24,853 bases of DNA from Deinococcus sp. QL22 (GCF_023370075.1 NZ_CP097159.1:1-24853), one strand, 5' to 3'; positions 1 through 8,344 are shown, numbered from the stretch's first letter. Program-made: numbers and translations. The notes: generated from the letters alone by a model not told the origin.

Positions 1-1805
1 CCTTCTTTAACCAGCGCACAGAAGCTGAGGTCGAAGAAGCCAAGCGGCAATCTGTGCTCTACGACGAACACTTAATGAATCGGTATCTGCTTCCAGTGGA
101 AGAACAACTACTCGACGTGTACCTCAACGCTCGGGCACAGATGTGGGGAACAAGTCACGGCCTTCCCTTAACTTGGAAGGAATGGGATCAAATTCGGCGG
201 CGTATACCGGTTGCCCAAAATCCATCCATAGACGACGTGCTCAGCACCGTTTCGCAGCAGCTACAAAAGCGTGCGGCCAGTGACCATGGGCTTCGTTTGG
301 CAGAGGCCGCAATTCAAACGGAGGAGTTAGCACGGCCTGTCGTCAACAGTCTCAGCGAAACATTGAAGAGGGAGATGTTTATAGCTGAACGGATAGCACT
401 GCCAGTGCATTCAAGTCTGCCAGTCCAACTGCCTGAACGTATTCCGAACTGGGCTTGGCACGACGGCCTACATGTGATGGTTCCTGGTTGGTGGGAGTTA
501 AGGGAGCAAGGTCAAGACGCCAAAACCCGTCAAGGGGGGAAACATACCCCACAATCCAACTTCGCAGCAGAGGAGCATCTGCGCCTAGCCACACAATGGC
601 TTCTTGGTAAGAATCAAACGGCCATGCAACAGCGATCAAGTTGGGGAGAACAAAGCTTGGCGGGCTTGTCGGTACCCAGAGGCTTCATCCCAGATAGGCA
701 GGCCAAAAACTATGAGGTGCTGTTTTATCTAGGCCTACCTGAGTATGACGATGAGGAGCAACCAAAACCCTTTGGAGCACGCGAAACTGTAGAGATTCTG
801 CAGAGGTTTGGTCGCCTTCACTCATACTTGCACTTAGGGATTCGCTGTGCACTATCAAGTAGCAATGGGCAAGCGATTGAGCTAAACGAGAAAGACCTGT
901 TATTTTTCTCTGGCCTAGACGATGCCGTCCGAAAAGGTGATCTCAAGCGCATAGATGCACTATCCCAAATTGACACAGCGCTAAAAGATCTGCGAACCCT
1001 CAGTCTATTTGTTCGATCAAAAGATAAAAAAATTCAGACTGGCCGTTTCCCGTTATTCCGAATTGAGCCTTTATCGGTGATCGCTGATGGTGAAATCCGC
1101 AACCTTGTTGCACGGGTAGATGCAGGCTTATGGGCAAGAAGCTTCTATACCTTCGATGCTCCTAGCTACGATGTTGCGTCCGCTGTTTTTAGCATCCCTC
1201 GCAACCAGTTGATCGCTTCTGGGTTCGCTGTATGGCTGGCTGCCAACATTTGGCGCTTCTCAAATGGAAAAAAGATTGATCTGGAGCGGATACTTCGTGA
1301 AGTAATCCCTCGGGTCAAGCCAGAGAACGCCGAGGAATGGGAAGGACACAACATCACCTGGGAAGACCTCGAGCCAGATACAGATATGCCCAACTACAAC
1401 CCTGACCGTACAAAAGATAGAAGACGTTGGGTGAGGGATCAAATTGCAAAATTACCTATCACCCTCGGCAAGCACCGCATCAAAATTACGCTGCACGGGA
1501 ACAAGAAAGCCGGAAGCAGTTGGGAGGAGTTCTTGGCCTCCAAAGTCTCCGCTTCCTTTTCAGGTCGTGGCAAGGTACTTGAAATACCTTCCATAGCACT
1601 TGTCTCGAGAGCAGATCACAAGTTGGATGCAGATGATGTTAGAGCTGCTTTGCAGCGATTGGGGATGAAGCAGGGCGACTTCGCCAAGCAGCTGGGTGTA
1701 TCCCCAGCACTAGTGACTCGTTGGATGAAGCCATCAGACGATCCAAGATGGTCTGACATTCCTGCAAAGTACTTGTCAAAGATTCGCGACTTGTTAGCTC
1801 TCTAA
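1..1805 (+). CDS. 5'-truncated protein with C-terminal helix-turn-helix; possible plasmid replication initiator
   Basis: The reading frame is open from base 3 to the stop at 1803-1805. Codons before the first possible start (GTG at 54) read as charged, protein-like sequence and there is no ribosome site before 54, so the gene probably begins upstream of the window. About 600 residues are visible. The last ~60 residues (GMKQGDFAKQLGVSPALVTRW) form an XRE-like helix-turn-helix. The middle, with FRIEPLSVI and VDAGLWARSF followed by helical stretches, resembles the winged-helix layout of plasmid initiators, but I could not match a named family. An iteron-like repeat cluster starts 13 bp after the stop and a primase-helicase gene follows, which fits a replication role. 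A large plasmid-borne regulator is the alternative. The product is seen; the initiator role is inference. Confidence 0.5.
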   Translation, partial: FFNQRTEAEVEEAKRQSVLYDEHLMNRYLLPVEEQLLDVYLNARAQMWGTSHGLPLTWKEWDQIRRRIPVAQNPSIDDVLSTVSQQLQKRAASDHGLRLAEAAIQTEELARPVVNSLSETLKREMFIAERIALPVHSSLPVQLPERIPNWAWHDGLHVMVPGWWELREQGQDAKTRQGGKHTPQSNFAAEEHLRLATQWLLGKNQTAMQQRSSWGEQSLAGLSVPRGFIPDRQAKNYEVLFYLGLPEYDDEEQPKPFGARETVEILQRFGRLHSYLHLGIRCALSSSNGQAIELNEKDLLFFSGLDDAVRKGDLKRIDALSQIDTALKDLRTLSLFVRSKDKKIQTGRFPLFRIEPLSVIADGEIRNLVARVDAGLWARSFYTFDAPSYDVASAVFSIPRNQLIASGFAVWLAANIWRFSNGKKIDLERILREVIPRVKPENAEEWEGHNITWEDLEPDTDMPNYNPDRTKDRRRWVRDQIAKLPITLGKHRIKITLHGNKKAGSSWEEFLASKVSASFSGRGKVLEIPSIALVSRADHKLDADDVRAALQRLGMKQGDFAKQLGVSPALVTRWMKPSDDPRWSDIPAKYLSKIRDLLAL

Positions 1806-1817
1806 AATTTACCAATT

Positions 1818-1860
1818 TACCCGACTTACCTCCACCAAATACCCGACTTACCTCCACCAA
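1818..1860. repeat. Two 21-bp iteron-like direct repeats
   Basis: Two perfect copies of a 21-bp unit (core CCCGACTTACCTCCACC) lie at 1818-1838 and 1840-1860, a 22-bp period or two helical turns. A related TTACC run precedes them at about 1810-1820, and the TTACCTCC core recurs in the palindrome at 1896-1911. Period, AT-rich flank and position between an HTH protein and a primase-helicase fit initiator-binding iterons of a plasmid origin, or an autoregulatory operator. No DnaA box was seen. Confidence 0.55.
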
Positions 1861-1895
1861 CTATTTTGTTAACGCTGTATAGGACGCGAAAAACA

Positions 1896-1911
1896 GAGGT
1901 AAATTTACCTC
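1896..1911. promoter_or_regulatory. 16-bp perfect palindrome GAGGTAAATTTACCTC
   Basis: The sequence equals its own reverse complement. Each arm carries the TTACCTC core found in the two direct repeats 36 bp upstream, so the same protein may bind both as a dimer. This is the usual arrangement of iterons plus an inverted operator near plasmid rep genes. The role is inferred. Confidence 0.5.
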
Positions 1912-1974
1912 CATAGCAGTCCATAGGACGGGTCGCCCGCAGTGGCGGCGCCCCCTGTAAAACATAAAACAAGT

Positions 1975-2037
1975 CCGCAGTGATTCACCCTGGCAGGCAC
2001 CACTGCGGAACATTCACTCCCTGCCCATTACTGGGCA
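1975..2037. promoter_or_regulatory. Two inverted repeats just upstream of the primase-helicase gene
   Basis: An 8-bp arm CCGCAGTG at 1975-1982 pairs perfectly with 2001-2008 across an 18-nt loop. A second stem TGCCCA/TGGGCA (2022-2027 and 2032-2037, loop TTAC) ends five bases before the GCGAGG ribosome site of the TTG-start gene at 2053. The second hairpin could modulate translation; the first could be an operator. There is no T-tract, so a terminator is unlikely. Confidence 0.35.
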
Positions 2038-2052
2038 AAAAGCGAGGACATT

Positions 2053-4389
2053 TTGACAGATGGCAGCGTGAACAAGTTCAGCCCACTGCATACGGCCGCC
2101 CGTGACGCTCTCGAATACGGTTGGAGCGTTCTCCCCGTTCAGTCCACAGGTCAATTTGCAAAGCGTCCTCATTACTGCCTAACAGAGACAGGGCATTTGG
2201 AGCAGGGAGACGGGAAGATCCGCCCAGTTTGGAAGGCACTGCAAACCATTCACCCCACGCTCGCACAGGTGGCGACCTGGTTCGCCGACGAACGTGGAAA
2301 GGGGTTGGCTGTAGTGACAGGAGCAGTGTCCGACTTAGTAATTCTGGACTTTGATGGTGTGGAGGGTGAAGCGCTGCGCGAACAGTTGAATCTCCCTGCC
2401 CATGTGAGAACAGGCAGTGGCGGTGCCCATGTTTACTTTGAGCACCCCGGCTGGCCCGTAGCAACGCTGAACAGCAAGGCAAAGCGCGAACTGGGTGAGC
2501 GGTGGCCAGGGTTGGATATTCGGGCAGATGGGGGTTACGCCATCATGCCGCCTAGCCGCAATACCAAAGGACCATACAGCTGGGAAGGCACACCCGGTGA
2601 GCTTTTGCCACTCTCTGCCCTGCCTGACGATTTGCGGGCTTATTTGGGCCTTCTGACGGCTCCTTTGCCTTCTGTACCTGTCGAGCGTCCTGCTTCTTCT
2701 GCTGCAGGTTATCAGAGCAATAAACAGGACGAACAAGGGCGTGTATCCGCCACTTTGCTGGTAGGAAGAGCTTTAGACCAAGTGTTCAATGAGGGCCGCA
2801 ACAATGCGGGAATGTGGTTGGCCTGCCAACTCCGGGATAATGGGTACAACGAAAGCGAAGCTAGGTACACCATGGAAGATTACGCGGCGCAAACGCCACC
2901 TCATGATGCGCACGGTCGCCTCTCTTCCTATACGGTGGCAGATGCATACGCAACTCTGCAAAGTGCTTTTACTCGACCTGCCAGAGAAGGTTGGGAAAGT
3001 CGGAAAGTGGATAGCGCTGCACCACAACTTGAAAACTTAGTTCCCTTCCCTGAGCCCGCACCACTATCCCCAGTAGCAGAGACAGGTAGCGGTCCGGTCG
3101 TCATCACGGGTGAGTCGGCCTACTCTCGCCTTCAAGCTGCTGTGAGTCTGCCCCATGCTGAAAATGCTGTGGCAAGACGCCAACTCACAGCCGAAGAGTT
3201 GCGAGTGCTGGTACAGGATGGCCGTGCCGTTTTCGCTCTCATGCCTACAGCCGCACAGGAGCGGGCTTTAGACGCCTCTGGGGTGGAGTGGTACACCTTA
3301 CCCACCCTGGATCTGAGCGGCCCTCCAGCAGACGTGTTGGAGCGATTGCAGGACGCCATGACGGAAGCGTTTTCCCATGCTCTGACGGGCAATTTGAACT
3401 TCTTGCAGAGTGGACTGCTGACCCTCGCGGATGAGCGGTTGGAGCGGGGCGGAAACGCTTACCCTACAGGCCTGCTGGAATTTGACGAGGCTATAGGGGG
3501 CGGTTTCTACGACGGCCTTCACGTGCTGGGTGGGGTGACAGGCGGTGGCAAAACGGCGTTGGCTTTGGCAGTGGCCGAGAGCAATGCCCGTGCCGGTCGG
3601 CCCGTGCTGTATGTCACCTATGAACAGAGCCGCTACGAACTATGGGGCAGGTTGATCAGTACGCGGGTAGGTGTCGGTCTTCGTCAGCTCCGAACCGGCG
3701 GCACAATAGACCAGCCGATCAGTGCAAAACTGCGAGAGAACAGCGCCTATATCGACTTGACCAACGAAGTGGCCCCCTGGCTGAGTGTGGTCGAGGGGAA
3801 CGGTGTGGAAGGCGGATCATGGGGCATTGACCGGATTGCAGCCCAGGTAAGACGACTGAAGTCCGCCCATGGTGTTGCCCCATTGGTAATCCTTGATTAC
3901 CTCCAGCGCATGCCAAGCGGAGACACTAAGGACAGAAGGCACCAAATTGACGATGTGGTGACAGGCTTGCAAGTGCGGCTGGGTCGAGAGCAGAACGCGC
4001 CTATCCTCCTGATTAGTAGCGTGGGCCGCGGCAAGTACGGCGAATTGGTAGGGCAACCCCTTGAAGAGCGTTTGGGTGTGTTCAAGGAATCAGGCGGCGT
4101 GGAATACACGGCCTACACAGCGTCCCTTCTCTACCCATTGGGCATTCAGGACGCCTACGCTCTTGGTTTGGACGGGCCGCCTGTTCCTGGAACAGGTAGA
4201 GCCGCACTCCATGGCCTTTGGAAGTACCTCGTCCTCGACCTAGTCAAGAACCGTGAAGGCGAAGCGCCCCGGCAGTGGGTCGTGAAGTGGTACCCAGCGA
4301 GCGGGCGCTTTGAACTAGTAATGCCGGTGGATGCAGACTCATTGGCAGGAGAAAAATCGACTGTTGGGGGGCGAAGAAATAGCCGCTGA
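2053..4389 (+). CDS. Bifunctional primase-polymerase / DnaB-type helicase fusion
   Basis: This 778-residue replication protein combines primer synthesis and unwinding. The N-terminal Prim-Pol (AEP) domain shows the metal-binding DFD at 99-101, the TGSGGAHVYF motif around 120-129 and DIRADGGYAIMPPS at 155-168, all typical of that superfamily. After a linker, a RecA-fold helicase domain carries Walker A GGVTGGGKT at 493-501 (K500, T501) and Walker B VILDY with D615. Domain order and length match plasmid- and phage-encoded Prim-Pol-helicases, which can support replication without host primase. The start is a TTG with GCGAGG six bases upstream; GTG at 2068 is the alternative. It lies just after the iteron-like cluster, consistent with the replicon core. 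Function is well supported by motifs; the exact replication mode is inferred. Confidence 0.9.
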   Translation: MTDGSVNKFSPLHTAARDALEYGWSVLPVQSTGQFAKRPHYCLTETGHLEQGDGKIRPVWKALQTIHPTLAQVATWFADERGKGLAVVTGAVSDLVILDFDGVEGEALREQLNLPAHVRTGSGGAHVYFEHPGWPVATLNSKAKRELGERWPGLDIRADGGYAIMPPSRNTKGPYSWEGTPGELLPLSALPDDLRAYLGLLTAPLPSVPVERPASSAAGYQSNKQDEQGRVSATLLVGRALDQVFNEGRNNAGMWLACQLRDNGYNESEARYTMEDYAAQTPPHDAHGRLSSYTVADAYATLQSAFTRPAREGWESRKVDSAAPQLENLVPFPEPAPLSPVAETGSGPVVITGESAYSRLQAAVSLPHAENAVARRQLTAEELRVLVQDGRAVFALMPTAAQERALDASGVEWYTLPTLDLSGPPADVLERLQDAMTEAFSHALTGNLNFLQSGLLTLADERLERGGNAYPTGLLEFDEAIGGGFYDGLHVLGGVTGGGKTALALAVAESNARAGRPVLYVTYEQSRYELWGRLISTRVGVGLRQLRTGGTIDQPISAKLRENSAYIDLTNEVAPWLSVVEGNGVEGGSWGIDRIAAQVRRLKSAHGVAPLVILDYLQRMPSGDTKDRRHQIDDVVTGLQVRLGREQNAPILLISSVGRGKYGELVGQPLEERLGVFKESGGVEYTAYTASLLYPLGIQDAYALGLDGPPVPGTGRAALHGLWKYLVLDLVKNREGEAPRQWVVKWYPASGRFELVMPVDADSLAGEKSTVGGRRNSR

Positions 4390-4431
4390 AAGGTGTGCCA
4401 GTCTCACTCAGGTTTTGAAGGAAGATACCTT

Positions 4432-4920
4432 ATGGATAATCCCGTTGCCCAAGCCGCATTCCAAGCCTCACGTGAAACTCTACGAAAGGTCGTGGCTTAC
4501 TACGACCATTTCCTAAGTACTCAAGACGGAGAAGATACTCCATACAGAGAAACATTTATTAGTTTCCGTGCCGAGATTGAAGCCATCGCTGAAGGTGCAC
4601 CTTACACAGAATATGGGGTGATGTGCCTTTGTATAGGTGTGCGGCACCTGAACGCTGGAATCCCAGCAGAGGAGCTAGGTTTGCCTTCCCGGTCAGCGGA
4701 AGATACAGCGGAGTATTTGCAGTTCAATGCAGAGATTGCTGACATTTTGAGAACCAATACTGATCCTTGCTCCTCTGAAATGACGCGTATCATCGTAAAC
4801 TTAGCCAACAACCATTACCCTCAAAGCCCTGAGGATATGACTATATTGCTGTCGTTAATGATTAATTTCGGTCCCCATACCAAATTGCTTTCACGGCGCC
4901 CTCCTCTTCTGAAGGCGTGA
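4432..4920 (+). CDS. Unknown 162-residue protein
   Basis: I do not recognise the family. The ATG at 4432 is preceded by GAAGGAAGA at a good distance, so it is preferred over the in-frame GTG at 4393. The product is acidic and mainly helical by composition, with no signal peptide or membrane segment. It contains CLCIGVRHLNAGIPAEELGLP near residues 64-84 and several Cys residues that do not form a clear metal motif. It follows the primase-helicase by 42 bp on the same strand and probably shares its transcript. Its stop sits about 65 bp before the first of two small paralogs. Confidence 0.7.
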   Translation: MDNPVAQAAFQASRETLRKVVAYYDHFLSTQDGEDTPYRETFISFRAEIEAIAEGAPYTEYGVMCLCIGVRHLNAGIPAEELGLPSRSAEDTAEYLQFNAEIADILRTNTDPCSSEMTRIIVNLANNHYPQSPEDMTILLSLMINFGPHTKLLSRRPPLLKA

Positions 4921-4985
4921 GATGTTATTCATTCCTCGTCTCTGGTAATCCGGAAATTGCTCAACGATCTTATGTACGCTTGTGT

Positions 4986-5186
4986 ATGCCGCCCAAAAAA
5001 CGTGAGCCCAAGCCGAAAGCCCCCCGCTGCAATCTCGTGATCGTGCCTATCCACCTCGTTGGTGGCGGGCTTCTCAGCGACGACATAGAAGCACAGATTC
5101 GATTCGTCAATGCTCTGTTGAACCTCGCTGCTGCCCATGGGATTACCCCAGCCTCACTGGCCGCCCGCGCGGGCGAGGGTGAATAA
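4986..5186 (+). CDS. Small basic protein, paralog A of a tandem pair
   Basis: This 66-residue protein has a Lys/Pro-rich N-terminus, then PRCNL, a short hydrophobic segment and the C-terminal ending ARAGEGE. The gene at 5294 encodes a relative with PRCNL at the same position (residue 13), an aligned LS....AQ.RF..ALL segment and the same ARAGEGE end. That alignment supports the ATG at 4986 over the in-frame GTG at 4917, which overlaps the previous stop as GTGA. No strong ribosome site precedes 4986, so the longer form cannot be excluded. Function unknown. It may be a small DNA- or RNA-binding accessory protein, but nothing visible proves that. Confidence 0.6.
   Translation: MPPKKREPKPKAPRCNLVIVPIHLVGGGLLSDDIEAQIRFVNALLNLAAAHGITPASLAARAGEGE
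5162..5184 (+). repeat. 23-bp repeat at the gene end, copy 1
   Basis: The last codons and first two stop bases of the gene at 4986 form a 23-bp sequence found again exactly at 5509-5531, at the end of the next gene. It begins with the perfect 14-bp palindrome CGCCCGCGCGGGCG. The identity is at DNA level and higher than in the rest of the two genes, suggesting recent duplication, gene conversion or a selected site. Confidence 0.75.
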
Positions 5187-5193
5187 CGGGCGT

Positions 5194-5213
5194 GCTCCGC
5201 AAATTTGCGGAGC
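5194..5213. terminator. 20-bp perfect palindrome after paralog A
   Basis: GCTCCGCAAATTTGCGGAGC is self-complementary and lies eight bases after the stop at 5186, followed by TTGTCTT. As RNA it can fold with a short AT loop and may act as a weak terminator. As DNA it could be a dimer operator for the next gene at 5294. The sequence does not decide between them. Confidence 0.45.
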
Positions 5214-5293
5214 TTGTCTTCCATATTTGCTGTCACCATCCTGTTTCCAGCACAGTGTTCTGATTCGCTGGCTCAACGGAGAGGAGATCGAAC

Positions 5294-5533
5294 ATGGCAA
5301 CATCACGTAAGGACAAGGCCCAGCGTTCCCCGCGCTGCAACCTCACCCGCGTCACCCTCACCATCAAGGGCCATGGCGATCTGAGCAGTACCGAGAACCA
5401 GGCCCGCTTTGCCGCCGCTCTGCTTGGCCTACCCCAGCCGACAGACTTCTCCCCCGTGGGCATCCCGACAGGCACCACTCCATCGGCCATTGATTCCCTC
5501 CCGCCAGACGCCCGCGCGGGCGAGGGTGAATGA
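5294..5533 (+). CDS. Small protein, paralog B of a tandem pair
   Basis: This 79-residue protein starts at ATG 5294 behind a strong GGAGAGGAG ribosome site. It shares with the gene at 4986 a basic N-terminus, PRCNL at residues 13-17, an aligned AQARF..ALL segment near the middle, and the ARAGEGE C-terminus. It differs by a longer Pro/Thr/Ser-rich insert before that end. There is no signal peptide or membrane helix. Function is unknown. Divergence in the middle with conserved ends suggests a functional interaction surface at both termini, though a DNA-level repeat could also explain the C-terminus. Confidence 0.65.
   Translation: MATSRKDKAQRSPRCNLTRVTLTIKGHGDLSSTENQARFAAALLGLPQPTDFSPVGIPTGTTPSAIDSLPPDARAGEGE
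5509..5531 (+). repeat. 23-bp repeat at the gene end, copy 2
   Basis: Exact second copy of the sequence at 5162-5184, 347 bp downstream, again ending at the stop codon of the small paralog. It contains the same 14-bp GC palindrome. Confidence 0.75.
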
Positions 5534-5582
5534 AGAACAGCCCCCTCAAGTTCCCGTGTCCTTCCATCTCGCCAATCCACCA

Positions 5583-5621
5583 AAGGGAAAAGGCAACCAC
5601 TTGGGCTGCCTTGTTATTCCT
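5583..5621. terminator. Likely bidirectional terminator between convergent genes
   Basis: The arms AGGCAACC and GGCTGCCT (5591-5598 and 5604-5611) form a hairpin with one A-C mismatch on the plus strand. On the minus strand that position becomes a G-U pair and the stem is followed by TTTTCCCTTT. It lies between the gene ending at 5533 and the minus-strand kinase ending at 5721. It best serves the kinase; on the plus strand it is followed by TTGTTATT. Confidence 0.55.
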
Positions 5622-5720
5622 CCAATATAGGGCAGTATCCAGTGACCGTCAAGACTATGCATCGCACGCTCGTGTGACCCCTTGCAATCCGTGCATTGGC
5701 TCTCCTCCGGCCTGACTGGT

Positions 5721-7481
5721 TTACGCTTCCGGCAGTGTGAAAAAGAAGGTTGACCCCTTCCCCGGAACGCTCTCCAGCCACAGCTGCCCGCCGTGCCGCT
5801 CGACGATCTTCTTGCACACCGCCAGCCCAATCCCTGTGCCCTCGTAGCTCTCTCGCCCGTGCAGCCGCTGGAAGATCTCGAAGATGCGCTCGTAGTATTG
5901 CGGCTCAATCCCAATGCCGTTGTCTGACACCGCAAACCGCCACCATGCCCCGTCCCGCTGGGCCGTGACCTCCACCTCCGGCACCACGCCCTCTCGGCGG
6001 TATTTCAAGCCGTTGCTGATCAGGTTTTGGAGCAGTTGGTCGAGTTGCTGCCCGTCCGTCTGCACCACAGGGAGAGCACTCCGGATGAGGGTCACTCCCG
6101 AGGTCTGGAGACGGCTGGCCACCGCGTCAAACACGTTCTCTGCATCCGTAGGCAGGAGCGGTTGCTGCTCGGTATGCACCCGTGAGAAGGCCAGCAGGTC
6201 GTCCACCAGCCGCTTCATATGCTCTCCGCTTTCCATGATTTGTCGCAGGTACAGCTGGCCCCGTTCATCCAAACTGTCTCCATACCGCTTGTGGATGATC
6301 CCCGCGAAGCTCGTCACCGCCCGAATCGGCGCTTGCAGGTCATGCGAGGCGATATAGGCAAACTGCTCGAGCTCCGTGTTGCTGCGCTCCAGTTCTTGAG
6401 TTCGCTGCGCAAGCTGCGCCACACCATGCGCACGCTCCACGGCAAGGGTCAGACTGCGCCCCACCGCCCGCACCAGTGACTGATCGCGCTCCGTCCAGCG
6501 CGGTGTGTCCTTAAGGCCAAACAGCACCAGATGCCGGATCTCATCATCCACTGTCAGGGGGAAGCCAGCAGCCGTGCTGTAGGCCTCGCTGTGCTCGATC
6601 TGCTCCTGCTCTGCATCCCAGCCGTTGGTGAAGACTGCCGTGCCCGCGTTGATCGCGCGGCGGATGAGGGGCGTGCTGCTGGGCAGACCTGCAGTGAGGC
6701 TGACGACCAAGGCTTCACTCAAGTCCTCGCTCCACGCTTGGGCCTTCCACAGGTCACCATCGCGGGTGTAATACACGATGGTGGCGTCGTGGAAGCGCGC
6801 CCGGAGCACAGTGATGGCCTGCTGTGCTAGGGCGAGCAAGTCCGTGTTGGTGCCCACGGCTTCTGTGAAGGCCACAAAGGCTTCTTGGGCACGGGCCTGA
6901 TTCTCAAGTTGCCGGGTGCGGGTCGCCACTTGACGCTCCAAGTCGTCCAAGAGCCGGGTGCGGCCTAGAGCGATCGCGCATTGGGCGGACAAGATCTTCA
7001 GGAAGTGCCGTTCCGCAGGTGAAAAATGGTGCGGTTCTTTGAAGTCGAGCACGATGACCCCAAGCGGCTGGTCATCCAAGAACATTGGGAGCGTTGCGTT
7101 GGCGATGGCCGCCAGTCCCCCGGTACGGCTCTCGAGCTCTGGGTAAGCCTCCTTCAGCGCGCCGGCGTGCTCGAAGTACAGCGCCTCACGCATGCGTAGG
7201 ATGTCGGCGATCAGCACGTGGTCTTCGATCGGCCCTTCCTGCCAGACGGTTGGAGTTCCGCTCTCGTAGCCCTGGCTGCCGGCGATTTTCATCTGCTGAT
7301 CGGTCTGGTCGACGAGCAACACGATCCCCGCCACAGCCCCCAGGGCTCTGACCGCCGGAGTGAGTACGATCGCGATGACCTCCCGCTCCGTGCTGGTCGC
7401 GGCGAGTGCTTCGGTGATTTCTTGAAGGTCCTCTGCTAGAGAGGCGAAGGGCCCCAGATCGGTGCCGGGCGGCAAGGTCAT
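5721..7481 (-). CDS. Orphan GAF-GAF sensor histidine kinase
   Basis: This 586-residue protein autophosphorylates on histidine and would pass phosphate to a response regulator not found here. Two GAF-type sensory domains (about 20-175 and 200-355) are joined by a coiled segment ending in ERQVATRTRQLENQARAQ. A HisKA domain follows with the SHDLQAP box and phospho-acceptor His380. The HATPase domain shows the N box NLISN (486-490), the G1 box DNGIG (520-524), the F region EIFQRL and the G2 box GTGIGL (548-553). All catalytic boxes are intact. No signal peptide or membrane helix is seen, so it should be cytoplasmic and sense a small ligand or bound chromophore. The second half resembles phytochrome-type kinases of Deinococcus, but no bilin Cys motif was identified. 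The nearest gene upstream ends 81 bp away. Confidence 0.92.
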   Translation of the reverse strand: MTLPPGTDLGPFASLAEDLQEITEALAATSTEREVIAIVLTPAVRALGAVAGIVLLVDQTDQQMKIAGSQGYESGTPTVWQEGPIEDHVLIADILRMREALYFEHAGALKEAYPELESRTGGLAAIANATLPMFLDDQPLGVIVLDFKEPHHFSPAERHFLKILSAQCAIALGRTRLLDDLERQVATRTRQLENQARAQEAFVAFTEAVGTNTDLLALAQQAITVLRARFHDATIVYYTRDGDLWKAQAWSEDLSEALVVSLTAGLPSSTPLIRRAINAGTAVFTNGWDAEQEQIEHSEAYSTAAGFPLTVDDEIRHLVLFGLKDTPRWTERDQSLVRAVGRSLTLAVERAHGVAQLAQRTQELERSNTELEQFAYIASHDLQAPIRAVTSFAGIIHKRYGDSLDERGQLYLRQIMESGEHMKRLVDDLLAFSRVHTEQQPLLPTDAENVFDAVASRLQTSGVTLIRSALPVVQTDGQQLDQLLQNLISNGLKYRREGVVPEVEVTAQRDGAWWRFAVSDNGIGIEPQYYERIFEIFQRLHGRESYEGTGIGLAVCKKIVERHGGQLWLESVPGKGSTFFFTLPEA

Positions 7482-7562
7482 GGCTCACCATAGCCGCTGT
7501 GTCCTGTAGAGCCGTTGTCGGACTCTTAACTCGGTGCGCCGACGGCCGTTTCAGTTCAAGGG

Positions 7563-7823
7563 TTATAAGGTGGCAGCGAGAACAGCCCACGCTACGTCCT
7601 CAGTCGGCATGGGGTGTTGAGCAAGGTATTCGAGCAGGTTGCTCAGCACTTCGCCGGGTGGTCTGCCCTGGCTTACGGCTGCCTCAGCAGCGGCGTAGGC
7701 GAAGGGCACAAAGGCGGGTGGACAGGCTGTAAGCAGCGCGATGCCCAGCGGGTGGCTGGTGACAGGTGTTAGCTGAGCCTGTCGAAGCGAGAGGGCGCGG
7801 GACTCAGAGTCTGCCCAAGTCAT
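7563..7823 (-). CDS. Small unknown protein coupled to the terminase small subunit
   Basis: The ATG at 7823 overlaps the stop of the terminase small-subunit gene as ATGA, a classic translational coupling. The 86-residue product has an Ala/Leu-rich central segment (PPAFVPFAYAAAEAAVSQ) and a C-terminal helix (LEYLAQHPMPTEDVAWAVLAATL region). No family is recognised. Its position immediately after terS suggests a phage-derived packaging or morphogenesis accessory protein, but the large terminase that usually follows is missing. Confidence 0.65.
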   Translation of the reverse strand: MTWADSESRALSLRQAQLTPVTSHPLGIALLTACPPAFVPFAYAAAEAAVSQGRPPGEVLSNLLEYLAQHPMPTEDVAWAVLAATL

Positions 7824-8344
7824 TGGCTGCCTCCCTGCTCTGTGTTGTCAGTTTCTGACAGTGGCAGGGCGTCTATCGTCTTCAACTGGCTCAGGCGTGC
7901 CAGTTGTCTCGCTCTCAGGTCATCCCGCACCGTATGCACCACCTGCACCATGTGGTTCACGGTCTGAGTGGATTTAACCTCAAGGTGTTGCCCATACTGC
8001 GTCCGATCCAAAGCACGCAACATCAACTCGCCTGCCCGGACAGCAGCATTGGCCTGCTTCGGGTCAGTGCTGGTGGCAATCCGGAACATGCTCTCCTCGA
8101 TCCGCTGTTGCCGCGTCCTAGTCATGAAGGTGTTGACAGCCTCGCCGAAGGTCGGGTGTCGGTCACGCCATCGCCATACGGTGCTTTCGTCCACGCTGGT
8201 AGTTTCACAAGCCCGGGCAATGGAACCTTCTCGCCCCAAGGCCCGGAGGAAGGCGCTCATGCGCTCGTTACGGGTACGTTGTCCTGGTGTCCACTTGGGG
8301 GGCTCTTCTGGCAGAAATTCTGTGGTGTCCGTCATGGCGCTCAA
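7820..8344 (-). CDS. Phage terminase small subunit-like DNA-binding protein
   Basis: Terminase small subunits recognise phage DNA and direct the large subunit during packaging. The protein has a helix-turn-helix at about residues 36-64 (SIARACETTSVDESTVWRW), then a long helical oligomerisation region and a basic C-terminal part, typical of the homeodomain-like TerS families. I chose the TTG at 8344: it overlaps the previous stop as TTGA and lies five bases after GGGAGGAG. The ATG at 8335 is a good alternative. Length is 174 residues, in the normal range. The end of the gene contains one copy of the TGTCAGAAACTGACA palindrome. No large subunit is present in the window, so the gene is either a remnant or works with a partner elsewhere on the replicon. 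Confidence 0.72.
   Translation of the reverse strand: MSAMTDTTEFLPEEPPKWTPGQRTRNERMSAFLRALGREGSIARACETTSVDESTVWRWRDRHPTFGEAVNTFMTRTRQQRIEESMFRIATSTDPKQANAAVRAGELMLRALDRTQYGQHLEVKSTQTVNHMVQVVHTVRDDLRARQLARLSQLKTIDALPLSETDNTEQGGSQ
7846..7860. repeat. 15-bp palindrome TGTCAGTTTCTGACA, copy 1 (inside the terminase gene)
   Basis: Perfect 6-bp arms around TTT. It lies in the last codons of the terminase small-subunit gene (coding LSETDN). Exact copies occur at 20181-20195 and 22773-22787. Three identical 15-mers in under 25 kb is far beyond chance. Confidence 0.8.
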
